64,000 bases of DNA from Methylocystis parvus OBBP (GTDB taxonomy: Bacteria; Pseudomonadota; Alphaproteobacteria; Rhizobiales; Beijerinckiaceae), in NCBI RefSeq assembly GCF_027571405.1, contig NZ_CP092968.1, forward strand, positions 1,860,001-1,924,000, read 5' to 3'. Below the pieces are notes generated by a model, which had not been told where the DNA came from, ran no database searches, and saw only the letters and a list, made by a program, of their open reading frames with translations. Below, piece after piece: positions 1 through 9,160 of this stretch. How positions within the stretch are numbered: position 1 is the first letter of the stretch; each line of letters starts with the position of its first letter. A program made the position numbers and the translations under genes.

Positions 1-90
1 CATCTCCGGCTCGGCTTGCGCCATCGCCAGGCCCGCCGCCAATGCAAGCGCCGCAACGCCGGCCGTATTGAGGATGGTTCGCGCGATCAT
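1..90 (-). CDS. Exported protein, N-terminal fragment (cut by window edge)
   Basis: Only the first 30 codons lie in the window; the gene continues past the left edge. The start is an ATG at 90-88, preceded by the ribosome-binding sequence GGGAGA. The visible protein is a classic Sec signal peptide: MIARTI, then an alanine/leucine-rich core, ending AMAQAEPEM, with likely cleavage after AMA or AQA. The mature protein is not visible, so no function can be given. It lies on the same strand as the small exported protein at 299-523, about 210 bp downstream of it. Confidence 0.6.
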   Translation of the reverse strand, partial: MIARTILNTAGVAALALAAGLAMAQAEPEM

Positions 91-298
91 GTTTCTCTCC
101 CTTAAATTTATTGATTTGCTTCAGCGACAGTAGCGACGACCGCCGCACTGTCGGCGACAATGTCACAGTAACGAAGGAGATGGCATCCCGCCAATTGTCG
201 CGCGTCAAATCGAGAAACAATGATGCGGCGCCGCAATCCCGTCGCCGGCGGATCGATGCGGTCGCTCAAGAGCGACCGCACGCTGTGCATTGCGGTTG

Positions 299-523
299 TT
301 ACTTGGCGTCGTCGCGCTTGACTTGATAGCTGCCCTTGTTCTTGGGATCGTCCCTGACGGGACGCGGCGCGCGCACCTCGTCAACCTTCGTCGGCTCCTT
401 ATAGCCGGGCTGGCCCGCGACATTCGGCGCGCCCCACTTCACTTCTTCGGCCATCGCGCCGCCGAAGCCGAGAACAGCCGGAACAGCGACGAGCGCAACC
501 AACGCGGAGTGCTTGAAAGCCAT
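299..523 (-). CDS. Small exported hypothetical protein (74 aa)
   Basis: A 74-residue protein with an N-terminal signal peptide (MAFKHSALVALVAVPAVLG, probable cleavage after GGAMA). The mature chain of about 50 residues is hydrophilic, rich in Pro, Lys, Asp and Arg, and has no cysteine. The start is well supported: AGGAGG lies 5 bases before the ATG. I do not recognise the family. The mature peptide is basic and probably unstructured, consistent with a small periplasmic protein. It is followed on the same strand by another exported protein at 1-90; the 208 bp between them hold no gene I can support, so co-transcription is possible but unproven. Confidence 0.6.
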   Translation of the reverse strand: MAFKHSALVALVAVPAVLGFGGAMAEEVKWGAPNVAGQPGYKEPTKVDEVRAPRPVRDDPKNKGSYQVKRDDAK

Positions 524-682
524 CGTTTCCTCCTTGTTATTTAACCACGTCGTGGCTGGAAGCTGACGCTTCCACGCAGGATTATAGAAACCGAGTTTTT
601 CAGGCTCGCTACAGAAAATTGATAATTAGGCGACGCCCCGCGCCCAGCCAGAGGCGCGCGAGAGGAGATTGATAAATATCGG

Positions 683-3600
683 CTACGTGGATTTCTTCTC
701 GGCGATCCCGACCAGCGCGCGCAGGATGCGCCGCGTGCCGGCGAGACGTTGCTTCATCGTGTCGAACTCGCGCACAAAGACGATGCGCATATCAGGCCGC
801 ACCTTCGCCTGCGTCCCTTGCTCCGCGACATAGCGGACAAGTCCAGCCGGGTCGGCGAAATGATTGTCGCGAAAGGAGATGATGACGCCCTTCGGACCCG
901 TATCGACTTTCTCGACATGAGCGCGACGGCAAAGGGCCTTGATGGCGACGATCTCGAAAAGCTGTTCGACTTCCGGCGGAATGGGACCGAAACGGTCGAT
1001 CATCTCGGCGGCGAAAGCCTCGATGTCCTGATCGGTCTCGAGCGTCGAAAGGCGCCGGTAGAGCTGCAGGCGCAGCGTGAGGTCGGGGATATAGTCCTCC
1101 GGAATCGTGACCGGCGCCCCGATGGCGATCGTCGGCGACCAGGCTTCTTCCTGCGGCTCCTCGACGCCCGCCTTGAGCAGCGTGATCGCGTCGGAAAGCA
1201 TCTGCTGATAGAGTTCGTATCCGACTTCCTTAATATGACCCGACTGTTCGTCGCCAAGCAGATTGCCGGCGCCGCGAATGTCGAGATCGTGGCTCGCGAG
1301 TTGAAAACCGGCGCCGAGCGTATCGAGCGATTGCAGCACTTCGAGACGTTTTTGCGCCTGCGGCGTGACGCCGCGATTGGCCGGCGTCGTGAAAAGCGCA
1401 TAGGCGCGCGTCTTCGAACGGCCGACGCGTCCGCGCAATTGATAGAGCTGCGCGAGGCCGAACATGTCGGCGCGCCAGACGATGAGCGTGTTCGCGCTCG
1501 GAATGTCGAGACCCGATTCCACGATCGTCGTCGAGAGCAGAATGTCGAACTTGCCGTCATAGAAGGCCGACATTTTCTCTTCGAGCTCGGTCGCGGACAT
1601 CTGCCCATGCGCGATGACGAATTTCGCCTCCGGCAGGTTCTCGCGCAGGAAGGCGGCGGCTTCCTCCAGATCGTCGATGCGCGGGCAGACGAAGAAGGCC
1701 TGTCCGCCGCGATAACGCTCGCGCAGCAGCGCCTCGCGCACGATCAGCGGATCGAAGGGCGAGATGAAGCTGCGCACGGCGAGGCGATCGACCGGCGGCG
1801 TGGTGATGAGCGACAGCTCGCGCACGCCGGTCATGGCGAGTTGCAATGTGCGCGGGATCGGCGTCGCGGAGAGCGTCAGCACATGCACTTCGGCGCGCAG
1901 CTCCTTCAAGCGCTCCTTGTGGCCGACGCCGAAATGCTGCTCCTCGTCGATGATGACGAGGCCGAGATCCTTGAAGCTGACGCCCTTGCCGAGAATGGCG
2001 TGCGTGCCGCAGATAATATCGACCGTCCCTTCGGCGAGTCCCTTCCTGGTCTCGCGCGTCTCCACCGTTCCGACCATGCGCGAGAGGCGGCCGATCCTGA
2101 TCGGCAGACCGGCGAAGCGCTCGCTGAAGGTCTTGTAATGCTGGCGCGCGAGCAAGGTCGTCGGCGCGACGACGGCGACCTGCTTGCCGTTGATCGCCGC
2201 CGTGAAGGCGGCGCGCAGCGCGACCTCCGTCTTGCCGAAGCCAACGTCGCCGCAAACGAGGCGATCCATCGGGCGCCCGGCGGCGAGGTCGTCGAGCACC
2301 GCGTCGATGGCGAAGGCCTGATCTTCAGTCTCGTCGTAAGGAAAGCGCGCGCAGAACTCGTCATAGAGTCCTTCCGGCGGAACGAGCTTCGGCGCCGCGC
2401 GCAACTGACGCTGTGCGGCGATCTCGATGAGGCCCTTCGCCATTTCGCGGATGCGATTCTTCATCCGCGCCTTGCGCGCCTGCCAGCTCGTGCCGCCCAT
2501 GCGGTCGAGCTGCGCATCCGCGTCTTCGCCGCCATAGCGGGTCAACAGCTCGAAATTTTCGACCGGCACGAAGAGCTTCTGGCTCTCGGCGTAATGCACC
2601 TCGATATAATCGCGCCTCACGCCGCCGCTATCGAGCGTCGTCAGGCCGATAAAGCGGCCGATGCCGTAATCGACATGCACGACGAGGTCGCCCGCCGTGA
2701 GCGCGGCGACTTCTCCAAGGAGGTTCTCCGTCGGCTTGCGCTTGCGCCGGCGGCGCACGAGCCGGTCGCCGAGAATGTCCTGCTCGCCCACCAGCGCGTA
2801 AGCGCCGGTCTCGAAGCCATGCTCCACGCCGAGCACGGCGAGCGTCACGCCGCCCGGCCCTTTCGCCAGGGCCGAGGGAAGCGAATTGACGAGCGCGAAA
2901 TCCTTCAGCCCGTGCTCCTGAAGCACATGGCCGAGGCGCTCGCAGGAGCCGTCCGACCAGCCGGCGACGATGACGGCCTTGCCGGTTCCGCGCAGCGCCT
3001 GAACATGATCCACCGCCGCCTCGAAGACGTTGGTCTCCGGCTCATTGCGCTCCGGCGCGAAATCGCGGCCGGGCCGCGCGCCGCAATCAATGGCGTCGGC
3101 GCGCTCGGAGGCGAAAGGCGAGAACTGCGCCGCCCCGCGCGCCTGCAGTGCGTCGCGCCATTCGTCGCGCGTAAGGTAGAGCGCGCTTGGCTCGATCGGC
3201 TTGTAGTTCGCGCCCGCCGGATCGAGATCGAAAGCCTCCTTGCGCGCGTCGTAATAGTCGACGATCTGCTTGATGCGCTCGCTTGCGGCCTCCTCGACCA
3301 GCGCGTCGAGCATCAGCGGCGCCTCGCCGAGATAATCGAAGAGCGTGTCCATCCGCTCGTAAAAGAGCGGCATCCAGTGCTCCATGCCGTGATGACGCCG
3401 GCCTTCGCTTACCGCCTCATAAAGCGCGTCGCCGCGCGTCTGTCCGCCGAATTTGGCGGCGTAATTCTGTCGAAAGCGCCGCATCGTGTCGGAGGTCAGC
3501 CGCAACTCGCTCATCGGCGTGAGATCGAGCGCGCGCAATTGCCCGGTCGCGCGCTGCGTTTCCGGATCGAAGCTCCTGATGGATTCCAGCGTATCGCCGA

Positions 3601-4225
3601 AGAAATCGAGACGGATCGGCGCCGGGAGACCGGGGGGAAACAGATCGATCAGGCCGCCGCGCTGGGCGTATTCGCCGGTCTCACGGACCGTGCTGGCGCG
3701 CAAAAAACCGTTAGCCTCCAGCCAAAGCGCCAACTCGTCGAGCTTGACGAGATTGCCAGGCGTCGCCGAGAAACTCTCGGCCGAAACCATCTTCTTGGGC
3801 GGCGCGCGCTGGAGAAGACAATCCGCCGTCGTCGTGACGACGCGCGGGCGCTCGGCGGAAGAGCTGGCGCGCGCCAGACGAGACAGGGCCGTCATGCGCC
3901 GCGCGACGACATTGGCGTGCGGCGAGACGCGATCATAGGGCTGGCAGTCCCAGCCGGGAATATCGAGAATTTCTACATCGGGATTGGCGAAACGCAGCGC
4001 CTCGCGGAACTGCGCCGAGCGCGCCCCGTCGCGCGCGACATGAACGAAGACGGCCGGCCGTCCCTCCGCTTCGCGCGCGAGCGCGCGGGCGAGATCCGCG
4101 CAGAGAAAGGCGTCGAAGCCTTCCGGCGCATGGGAGAAAAGCAGCTTCTCGCGCTTCGCGAGACGCGCCCGCGCATTTTCGAGCGCTTGGGCGGCGCCCC
4201 TGGTCTTCACGGCCGCTTTGTTCAA
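683..4225 (-). CDS. mfd: Transcription-repair coupling factor Mfd
   Basis: Full-length Mfd (1180 aa), the cytoplasmic ATPase that displaces RNA polymerase stalled at DNA lesions and recruits UvrA for nucleotide excision repair. An N-terminal UvrB-homology region is followed by the CarD-like RNA-polymerase interaction domain (about 510-575, around AGDLVVHVDYGIGRF). The SF2 translocase has Walker A GDVGFGKT at 659-666 and the DEEQ box at 760-763; the TRCF domain is C-terminal. The start is TTG at 4225, overlapping the stop of sdhE as TTGA, so the two genes are translationally coupled. Expected length for the family; identity is secure, the exact start slightly less so. Confidence 0.97.
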   Translation of the reverse strand: MNKAAVKTRGAAQALENARARLAKREKLLFSHAPEGFDAFLCADLARALAREAEGRPAVFVHVARDGARSAQFREALRFANPDVEILDIPGWDCQPYDRVSPHANVVARRMTALSRLARASSSAERPRVVTTTADCLLQRAPPKKMVSAESFSATPGNLVKLDELALWLEANGFLRASTVRETGEYAQRGGLIDLFPPGLPAPIRLDFFGDTLESIRSFDPETQRATGQLRALDLTPMSELRLTSDTMRRFRQNYAAKFGGQTRGDALYEAVSEGRRHHGMEHWMPLFYERMDTLFDYLGEAPLMLDALVEEAASERIKQIVDYYDARKEAFDLDPAGANYKPIEPSALYLTRDEWRDALQARGAAQFSPFASERADAIDCGARPGRDFAPERNEPETNVFEAAVDHVQALRGTGKAVIVAGWSDGSCERLGHVLQEHGLKDFALVNSLPSALAKGPGGVTLAVLGVEHGFETGAYALVGEQDILGDRLVRRRRKRKPTENLLGEVAALTAGDLVVHVDYGIGRFIGLTTLDSGGVRRDYIEVHYAESQKLFVPVENFELLTRYGGEDADAQLDRMGGTSWQARKARMKNRIREMAKGLIEIAAQRQLRAAPKLVPPEGLYDEFCARFPYDETEDQAFAIDAVLDDLAAGRPMDRLVCGDVGFGKTEVALRAAFTAAINGKQVAVVAPTTLLARQHYKTFSERFAGLPIRIGRLSRMVGTVETRETRKGLAEGTVDIICGTHAILGKGVSFKDLGLVIIDEEQHFGVGHKERLKELRAEVHVLTLSATPIPRTLQLAMTGVRELSLITTPPVDRLAVRSFISPFDPLIVREALLRERYRGGQAFFVCPRIDDLEEAAAFLRENLPEAKFVIAHGQMSATELEEKMSAFYDGKFDILLSTTIVESGLDIPSANTLIVWRADMFGLAQLYQLRGRVGRSKTRAYALFTTPANRGVTPQAQKRLEVLQSLDTLGAGFQLASHDLDIRGAGNLLGDEQSGHIKEVGYELYQQMLSDAITLLKAGVEEPQEEAWSPTIAIGAPVTIPEDYIPDLTLRLQLYRRLSTLETDQDIEAFAAEMIDRFGPIPPEVEQLFEIVAIKALCRRAHVEKVDTGPKGVIISFRDNHFADPAGLVRYVAEQGTQAKVRPDMRIVFVREFDTMKQRLAGTRRILRALVGIAEKKST

Positions 4226-4527
4226 TGAATGGGTCCGTCGTGGGTGTGAAAGGCGATAATGGCCTTAAGTAGCGCCGTGTCGCGCTCGGGCGGCGGCGGC
4301 GCGGCGCCGGAGAGCCAGCTCAGGAGTTCGGCGTCCGGCAAATCGAGCAGCGTCTCCATTTCATGGAGCTCCGCCTCGCCGAGCGCCTCGATCCTCGCAT
4401 CGACAAAGCCGCCGATGAGGATATCGAGTTCGCGCATGCCGCGCCGCCAGGCGCGAATCTTGACGCGTCGGCGGCGTATGTCGCTTTCGCTGAGGCTTTC
4501 GGCCTCGTCCCGGAAGTTTTCAGACAT
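4222..4527 (-). CDS. sdhE: FAD assembly factor SdhE (succinate dehydrogenase assembly factor 2 family)
   Basis: A 101-residue protein of the SdhE/Sdh5 (DUF339) family, which promotes covalent FAD attachment to the SdhA flavoprotein. The family signature is visible: RRRR followed by AWRRGMRELDILIGGF, then the E-rich stretch LHEMETLLDLPDAELLSWL. The start is set at the ATG of MSENF (4527); the frame is open further upstream, but that extension is arginine-rich and non-conserved in character. The stop overlaps the TTG start of mfd by four bases. An sdhE-mfd pairing is, from general knowledge, common in alphaproteobacteria. Confidence 0.88.
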   Translation of the reverse strand: MSENFRDEAESLSESDIRRRRVKIRAWRRGMRELDILIGGFVDARIEALGEAELHEMETLLDLPDAELLSWLSGAAPPPPERDTALLKAIIAFHTHDGPIH

Positions 4528-4642
4528 TGGCGGAATCGCTCGCGCGCGCCGCCCGATCATCCGGACGTCGCTGACATTGGCTGGCTTATCGCAGCCGGAG
4601 GGGAAAGAAAAGCGGGCGTCGCCGAAGCGTCGCAAAGAGCGC

Positions 4643-4671
4643 TTGACTTCGAAAACGGGGCGCCCTATCCC
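4643..4671 (+). promoter_or_regulatory. Probable sigma-70-type promoter of tRNA-Asp
   Basis: TTGACT at 4643-4648 and TATCCC at 4666-4671 are separated by 17 bases and point at tRNA-Asp, whose 5' end lies 29 bases downstream of the -10 box. The match is to consensus only; no transcript data are available. Confidence 0.5.
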
Positions 4672-4700
4672 GCAGTCCTCGCGCGAACGACGCGCCGCGC

Positions 4701-4777
<77 letters not shown>

Positions 4778-4807
4778 TTCCCCAAATTCGCCTATCTTTA
4801 TCGCGGG

Positions 4808-7800
4808 TCACATCTGCGCCAATAGCTGTTGCAGGGCCTCGAAACCCGCCGGCTTGGTGAGCTGCCTGTCGAAACCCGCCGCTCGGGCGCGATCATAGAC
4901 TTGCTCCTGTCCCCAGCCGGTCAGGGCGACGAGCTTGACGCCGCGCCCCTCCGGCAGGGCGCGGATGCGGCGGGCGGTCTCATACCCGTCCATTCCCGGC
5001 ATGCCGAGATCCAAAAAAACGAGATCCGGCTTGAAGTCCGCCAGCGCCTCGACGCCGGAGGCGCCGCTATAGGCGACCTGGACAATCGCCCCGAAAGTCT
5101 CGAGAAACATGACGAGGCTGTCCGCGACGTCGTGATCGTCGTCGATCACCAGGATGCGGCGCACGGCGCGCAATTCCGTGGGAGCCGTCGCCGGCATGGA
5201 CTCCTCCGTCGAATCTCTCGCGAGCGTCGGCAAGCGCACGACAAAGGCGCTGCCGCGGCCCGATCCTTCGCTTTGCGCCTCAACTGAGCCCCCATGCAGT
5301 TCAAGCAGGCTCTTCACCAAAGCGAGCCCGATGCCAAGACCGCCCTGTGCGCGTCCCAGGGTCCTGTCGATCTGCGTGAACAGATCGAAGACGCGCGGCA
5401 GCATCTCCGCCGGAATTCCGACGCCGCTGTCGCGCACGGTGACGACCGCCTCTCCCTCGCACCGTTCCACCATAAGCCAGATGTCGCCTCCATGTTCCGT
5501 ATATTTCGCGGCGTTGTTAAGGAGATTGGTAAAAACTTGCGCAAGCCGCACCGGATCGGCGTCGAGCTCGAGCGCCTCTGACGGTAAAGCGACATGCAGG
5601 CTGTGCTGCGCATGATCGATCGTCGGCTGCGCCGTCTCCACCGCGTGGCGCAATATTTCGGCCAGATCGACGCGACGTTTCTTGAGTTCGATCTTGCCGC
5701 GCGTGATGCGCGACACTTCGAGCAGATCGTCTACGAGACGAACGAGATGCTCGACCTGCCGGTCGATCATCGCGAGCAGCGCCAGATCTCGCTTGGCCGT
5801 TACGGTCGCGGCCGCGTCATGCCGAAGGACATGGACGGCGTTGCGAACCGGCGCCAGAGGGTTGCGCAGCTCATGGGCGAGAGTCGCCAGAAACTCGTCC
5901 TTGCGGCGGTCGGCCGCCTTCAAAGCGTCTTCCACGAGCTTGCGCTCGGAAATATCGCGGCTGACGGTCGCAAATCCGATCGGCTCGTCGCGTTCGTCCC
6001 GTAACACGAACACATTGTAAAGCATCCATAAGGCTTCGCCGGTCTTGAAATGACGGAATCTGAGCTCGGTATTGGCGTGGCCTTCGCGCTGAACTTTCGG
6101 GAAAAATTCTTCGAATACGAAGTCATGGTCTTCCTGGAAAAAATAGTCGCTCATCCGCACGAAGAACGCCTGCTCCCGCGCAAGCCCGACGAGCTTCGCC
6201 CCGGCCGGGTTGAGATAGAGCGGTTCAAAATCCATGCTGCAGAAAGAGACGAACTCCATGCTTTGTTCGGCGAGAGCGACGAATTTCTGGCGCTCGGCCT
6301 CCGTATATTTGCGCGCTGTGATGTCCTGCGACGTCCCCACCATGCGAACGGGCTTTTTGTCCTCGAAAAAGACGGCCCCGGTGGCGGCGACCCAGCGTTC
6401 GGCGCCGCCCGAGCAGGAAACTCTATATTCCTCGAGAAAGATGCGGCCCGAACCGGGCTTCAACGCGCGATCGACCGCAGATCGAACGCGTTCACGGTCA
6501 GCGGGATGAATAACGTCGAAAAACGTCTGGTGGCTGATCGGCGAATTGCTCCGCGCGCCCCATTGCGCGCGCAGGCGATCATCCCAGATCAGTTCGCCGG
6601 TCTCGATGCGCCATTCATAGATTCCGATATTGCCCGAGTTCAGCGCGAGCTGGAGTCTGAATTCGCTCTCCCTCAAGGCGGCCTGGGCGCGGGCGCGCTC
6701 CGCCGCCGACCAGATGCGCTCAGCCACATCCTGGAGCAGCGCGATTTCCAGCAACGTCCAGACGCGCGGCGCGGCGTTGTGCGCGCAAAGCGCGCCGACC
6801 CAGCGACCCCGCTTCGACAAAATGACGCTTGCGAGCGCCGCAATGTCGCCAGCGCTGAACCGCTGCAGCTCATCCGGCGTAAATTGATTGTCAGCGCGGA
6901 CGTCGGCGATCGCGGCGGCCTCTCCTCTTCTATACTGATCCAGCAAAGACGCGCCGAGATGGACGATCGGCACGCGGACCATGAAAGGCGCGACGCCGCG
7001 CGCATAACTCTGCCGCACGACATAATCGTCTCCCTCGATGTCGGCATAGGAGACGCGGCTGACGTCGAGCTGCTCGGCGAGGAGACGGCAAGCCGTCGCC
7101 TGGATTTCTCCAGGATCGGCGAGCGGACGCAAGGCGTCGATCAGCTTCAGCATGAACGCCTGACGTTCTTCGCTCTCGCGCAGCGCCGCTTCGGCCTTCT
7201 TGCGAGCGTCGATATCGATGATCATTCCGATCCATTTCGAGGGCTTGCCGTCATGCCCGAAAATCGGCGTCGCCCGCACATTGATCCAACGCCACCCGTC
7301 TCCCTGCTTGAGACGAAATTCTTCATTGATGATTTCGCGCGCCGCGATCGCATCGCGCCATTGACGCTCCGCGCTGACTCTATCGTCGGGATGGATGGCG
7401 CTCACCCACCCTTCACGAAGCCATTCATCGGGCGTCTGCCCCGTGAAGGCGCGCCAGGTTGGACTGTCCGCGACGACGACGCCGTCCGCGTCGGCCTCCC
7501 AGATCGCCTGCGCGCAGGATTTCACCAAACTGTGCCAGCGCTGCTCGCTTTCGCGCAGCGCATCTTCGGCCTTTCTGATCTTTGTGATGTCCATAAAGGC
7601 GCCGATGGCGCCGCGCGGCTCGCCCTGCTCATCATAAAGCGGCATGGCCTTGGCGAAGACGGTGATCGCCAGACCATCGTCGCGCAAAACGTCGATGACT
7701 TCGCCCCCGACGACTTCGCCGGCCGCCGCGCGCTGCATCGGCAGATCGCCCGTCAGCATTTCGCCGCCGTTCCGAAACGCTCGAAAACCCAGGCTCTCTC

Positions 7801-8938
7801 GGCCGGCTTTCGACAATCTGCTTTCGCTTCCGACCCCCAACATCTGCTCGAGAGCGCGGTTGCCGTGTATGCGCTCTCCGCTCTCGCCGCTCGCAATGGC
7901 GAGGCCGATCGGCGCCATGTCGAGCAGCGCCTGGAGTTCCGCCGATCTGAGACGTTCGCGCAACTCGCTCTCTCGCAGCGCTTTCTCGGCGAGCGCCCGT
8001 TTCGCCGCATCCGTCGCGCGCTCAGCGGCTTGAAGAATGAGTTCGACCTCCTCGCGCGTCCAGGCTCTCGGCGCAGAAGATGCGACGACGAGAGCGCACG
8101 CCTCTCCATCATCGACGCCAAGCGGCGCCGCCGCCAATGCGCGACTTTGAAGCGCATTGGCGCAAGATTCGAGGCCGTCGCTCCCTTCCAGGACGTCGGC
8201 GACGGCAAGAGGCCTGCTCTGCTCGATGCAGCGGACCAAAGCTGCAAAACCCCAAACGGGATAGCTCCCGGCGGCGCTTTCGAGGGCCGGACGAAAATAA
8301 TCCGAGCTGATTGCGACGGCGTTTCTGCTTTTGTCGAGATCGACAAAAAATACGCGATCGGCGGAAAGACGCTCGCCGAGCATTTGACACGTCGCCTCCC
8401 TGATCGCGTCGGCGTCGCTCAGGGAACGGAACTTGTCGCCCAACGCGACGAGAAAAGCCTGGCGCGCCTCGCAAGAAGCCGCGGCTTTGACGGTGCGCCG
8501 CAGCAGCAGCGCGCCGTCGAAACCGCCGGAAAACCCACAAACGTCGACCGATATACGAGGCTCTGACGGCGAAACGATCGAAAACGCGTTCCGCGCGCCG
8601 CAAAGCACGGCTTCGAGGCCGTTCAAAAATTGACGCGAGAAGGAATCCAGAGTTTGTCGTTTGTGCAACAGGTCGAGCAAATCGCTGCCGATCTCGCCCA
8701 TATCGCCGCATTCAAGATTAGCGGCCATCCACAGATCGTTTGCGCCGATGACGCGGCCGCTGCGGTCGAGCAACGCCGCTTCATACGGAAGCGCGTCCAT
8801 AACGGCCTCAAGTAAAGCTACAGCTTTACTCTCGCTTCCAACAACATTATCCATTAAATTCAAGCGTATGACCTCGCGCGCAGCGTTACGCAGTGATTTA
8901 CTAAAATTCGCAATATGCCTATCTTTTTTCAATAGCAA
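4808..8938 (-). CDS. Multi-PAS/GAF hybrid sensor histidine kinase with receiver domain
   Basis: A 1376-residue soluble hybrid kinase with no membrane segment. Order: PAS-like about 40-130, GAF about 160-310, PAS 335-455, PAS 465-580, GAF 595-745, PAS 760-880, PAS 885-1000. Then come HisKA with phospho-acceptor His1022 in AHELRNPLAP, a HATPase_c domain (NAAKYTE, DSGVGIP, GLGIGLALVK), and a C-terminal receiver with Asp1310 in VFLDLGMPGMDG and Lys in TKPAGF. The domain series suggests integration of several cytoplasmic signals (small ligands, redox or light); no cofactor can be assigned. No output regulator is adjacent on this strand; the FixL/FixJ-like pair is divergent. An internal ATG at residue 29 is an alternative start. 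Confidence 0.9.
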   Translation of the reverse strand: MLLKKDRHIANFSKSLRNAAREVIRLNLMDNVVGSESKAVALLEAVMDALPYEAALLDRSGRVIGANDLWMAANLECGDMGEIGSDLLDLLHKRQTLDSFSRQFLNGLEAVLCGARNAFSIVSPSEPRISVDVCGFSGGFDGALLLRRTVKAAASCEARQAFLVALGDKFRSLSDADAIREATCQMLGERLSADRVFFVDLDKSRNAVAISSDYFRPALESAAGSYPVWGFAALVRCIEQSRPLAVADVLEGSDGLESCANALQSRALAAAPLGVDDGEACALVVASSAPRAWTREEVELILQAAERATDAAKRALAEKALRESELRERLRSAELQALLDMAPIGLAIASGESGERIHGNRALEQMLGVGSESRLSKAGRESLGFRAFRNGGEMLTGDLPMQRAAAGEVVGGEVIDVLRDDGLAITVFAKAMPLYDEQGEPRGAIGAFMDITKIRKAEDALRESEQRWHSLVKSCAQAIWEADADGVVVADSPTWRAFTGQTPDEWLREGWVSAIHPDDRVSAERQWRDAIAAREIINEEFRLKQGDGWRWINVRATPIFGHDGKPSKWIGMIIDIDARKKAEAALRESEERQAFMLKLIDALRPLADPGEIQATACRLLAEQLDVSRVSYADIEGDDYVVRQSYARGVAPFMVRVPIVHLGASLLDQYRRGEAAAIADVRADNQFTPDELQRFSAGDIAALASVILSKRGRWVGALCAHNAAPRVWTLLEIALLQDVAERIWSAAERARAQAALRESEFRLQLALNSGNIGIYEWRIETGELIWDDRLRAQWGARSNSPISHQTFFDVIHPADRERVRSAVDRALKPGSGRIFLEEYRVSCSGGAERWVAATGAVFFEDKKPVRMVGTSQDITARKYTEAERQKFVALAEQSMEFVSFCSMDFEPLYLNPAGAKLVGLAREQAFFVRMSDYFFQEDHDFVFEEFFPKVQREGHANTELRFRHFKTGEALWMLYNVFVLRDERDEPIGFATVSRDISERKLVEDALKAADRRKDEFLATLAHELRNPLAPVRNAVHVLRHDAAATVTAKRDLALLAMIDRQVEHLVRLVDDLLEVSRITRGKIELKKRRVDLAEILRHAVETAQPTIDHAQHSLHVALPSEALELDADPVRLAQVFTNLLNNAAKYTEHGGDIWLMVERCEGEAVVTVRDSGVGIPAEMLPRVFDLFTQIDRTLGRAQGGLGIGLALVKSLLELHGGSVEAQSEGSGRGSAFVVRLPTLARDSTEESMPATAPTELRAVRRILVIDDDHDVADSLVMFLETFGAIVQVAYSGASGVEALADFKPDLVFLDLGMPGMDGYETARRIRALPEGRGVKLVALTGWGQEQVYDRARAAGFDRQLTKPAGFEALQQLLAQM

Positions 8939-9160
8939 AGCGCTACCTGGACTTTCGGGTAATTTATCCTCTGCGCAATTGATTACGTGTTTCTCCGGAG
9001 TTCCTTTGTCGCACGCCTTGCTGTACTAAACAGTTTAGCCGCAGGCTCGAACGACTTAGGCGAAAGCTTGTCTTTAGGCGTAATGCTGTTTCAGCAATGC
9101 ACAGAGATGTTCAGTCTTGGGTTATATTGGCCTCTCCTCCTTTTGGACCCGAAGCTGCAC

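Noticed and set aside
111..326. Short plus-strand open frame before the small exported genes
   Set aside because: No ribosome-binding site, Arg/Ser-rich, overlaps the supported gene at 299-523.
749..4228. Very long open frame antisense to mfd
   Set aside because: GC-rich alphaproteobacterial genes often leave the opposite strand open; the predicted protein is Arg/Ala/Asp-rich with no recognisable motif, while mfd on the minus strand is complete.
6050..8566. 838-codon open frame antisense to the hybrid kinase
   Set aside because: Same cause; composition is shadow-like (RRR, DAR repeats) and the kinase domains account for the region.
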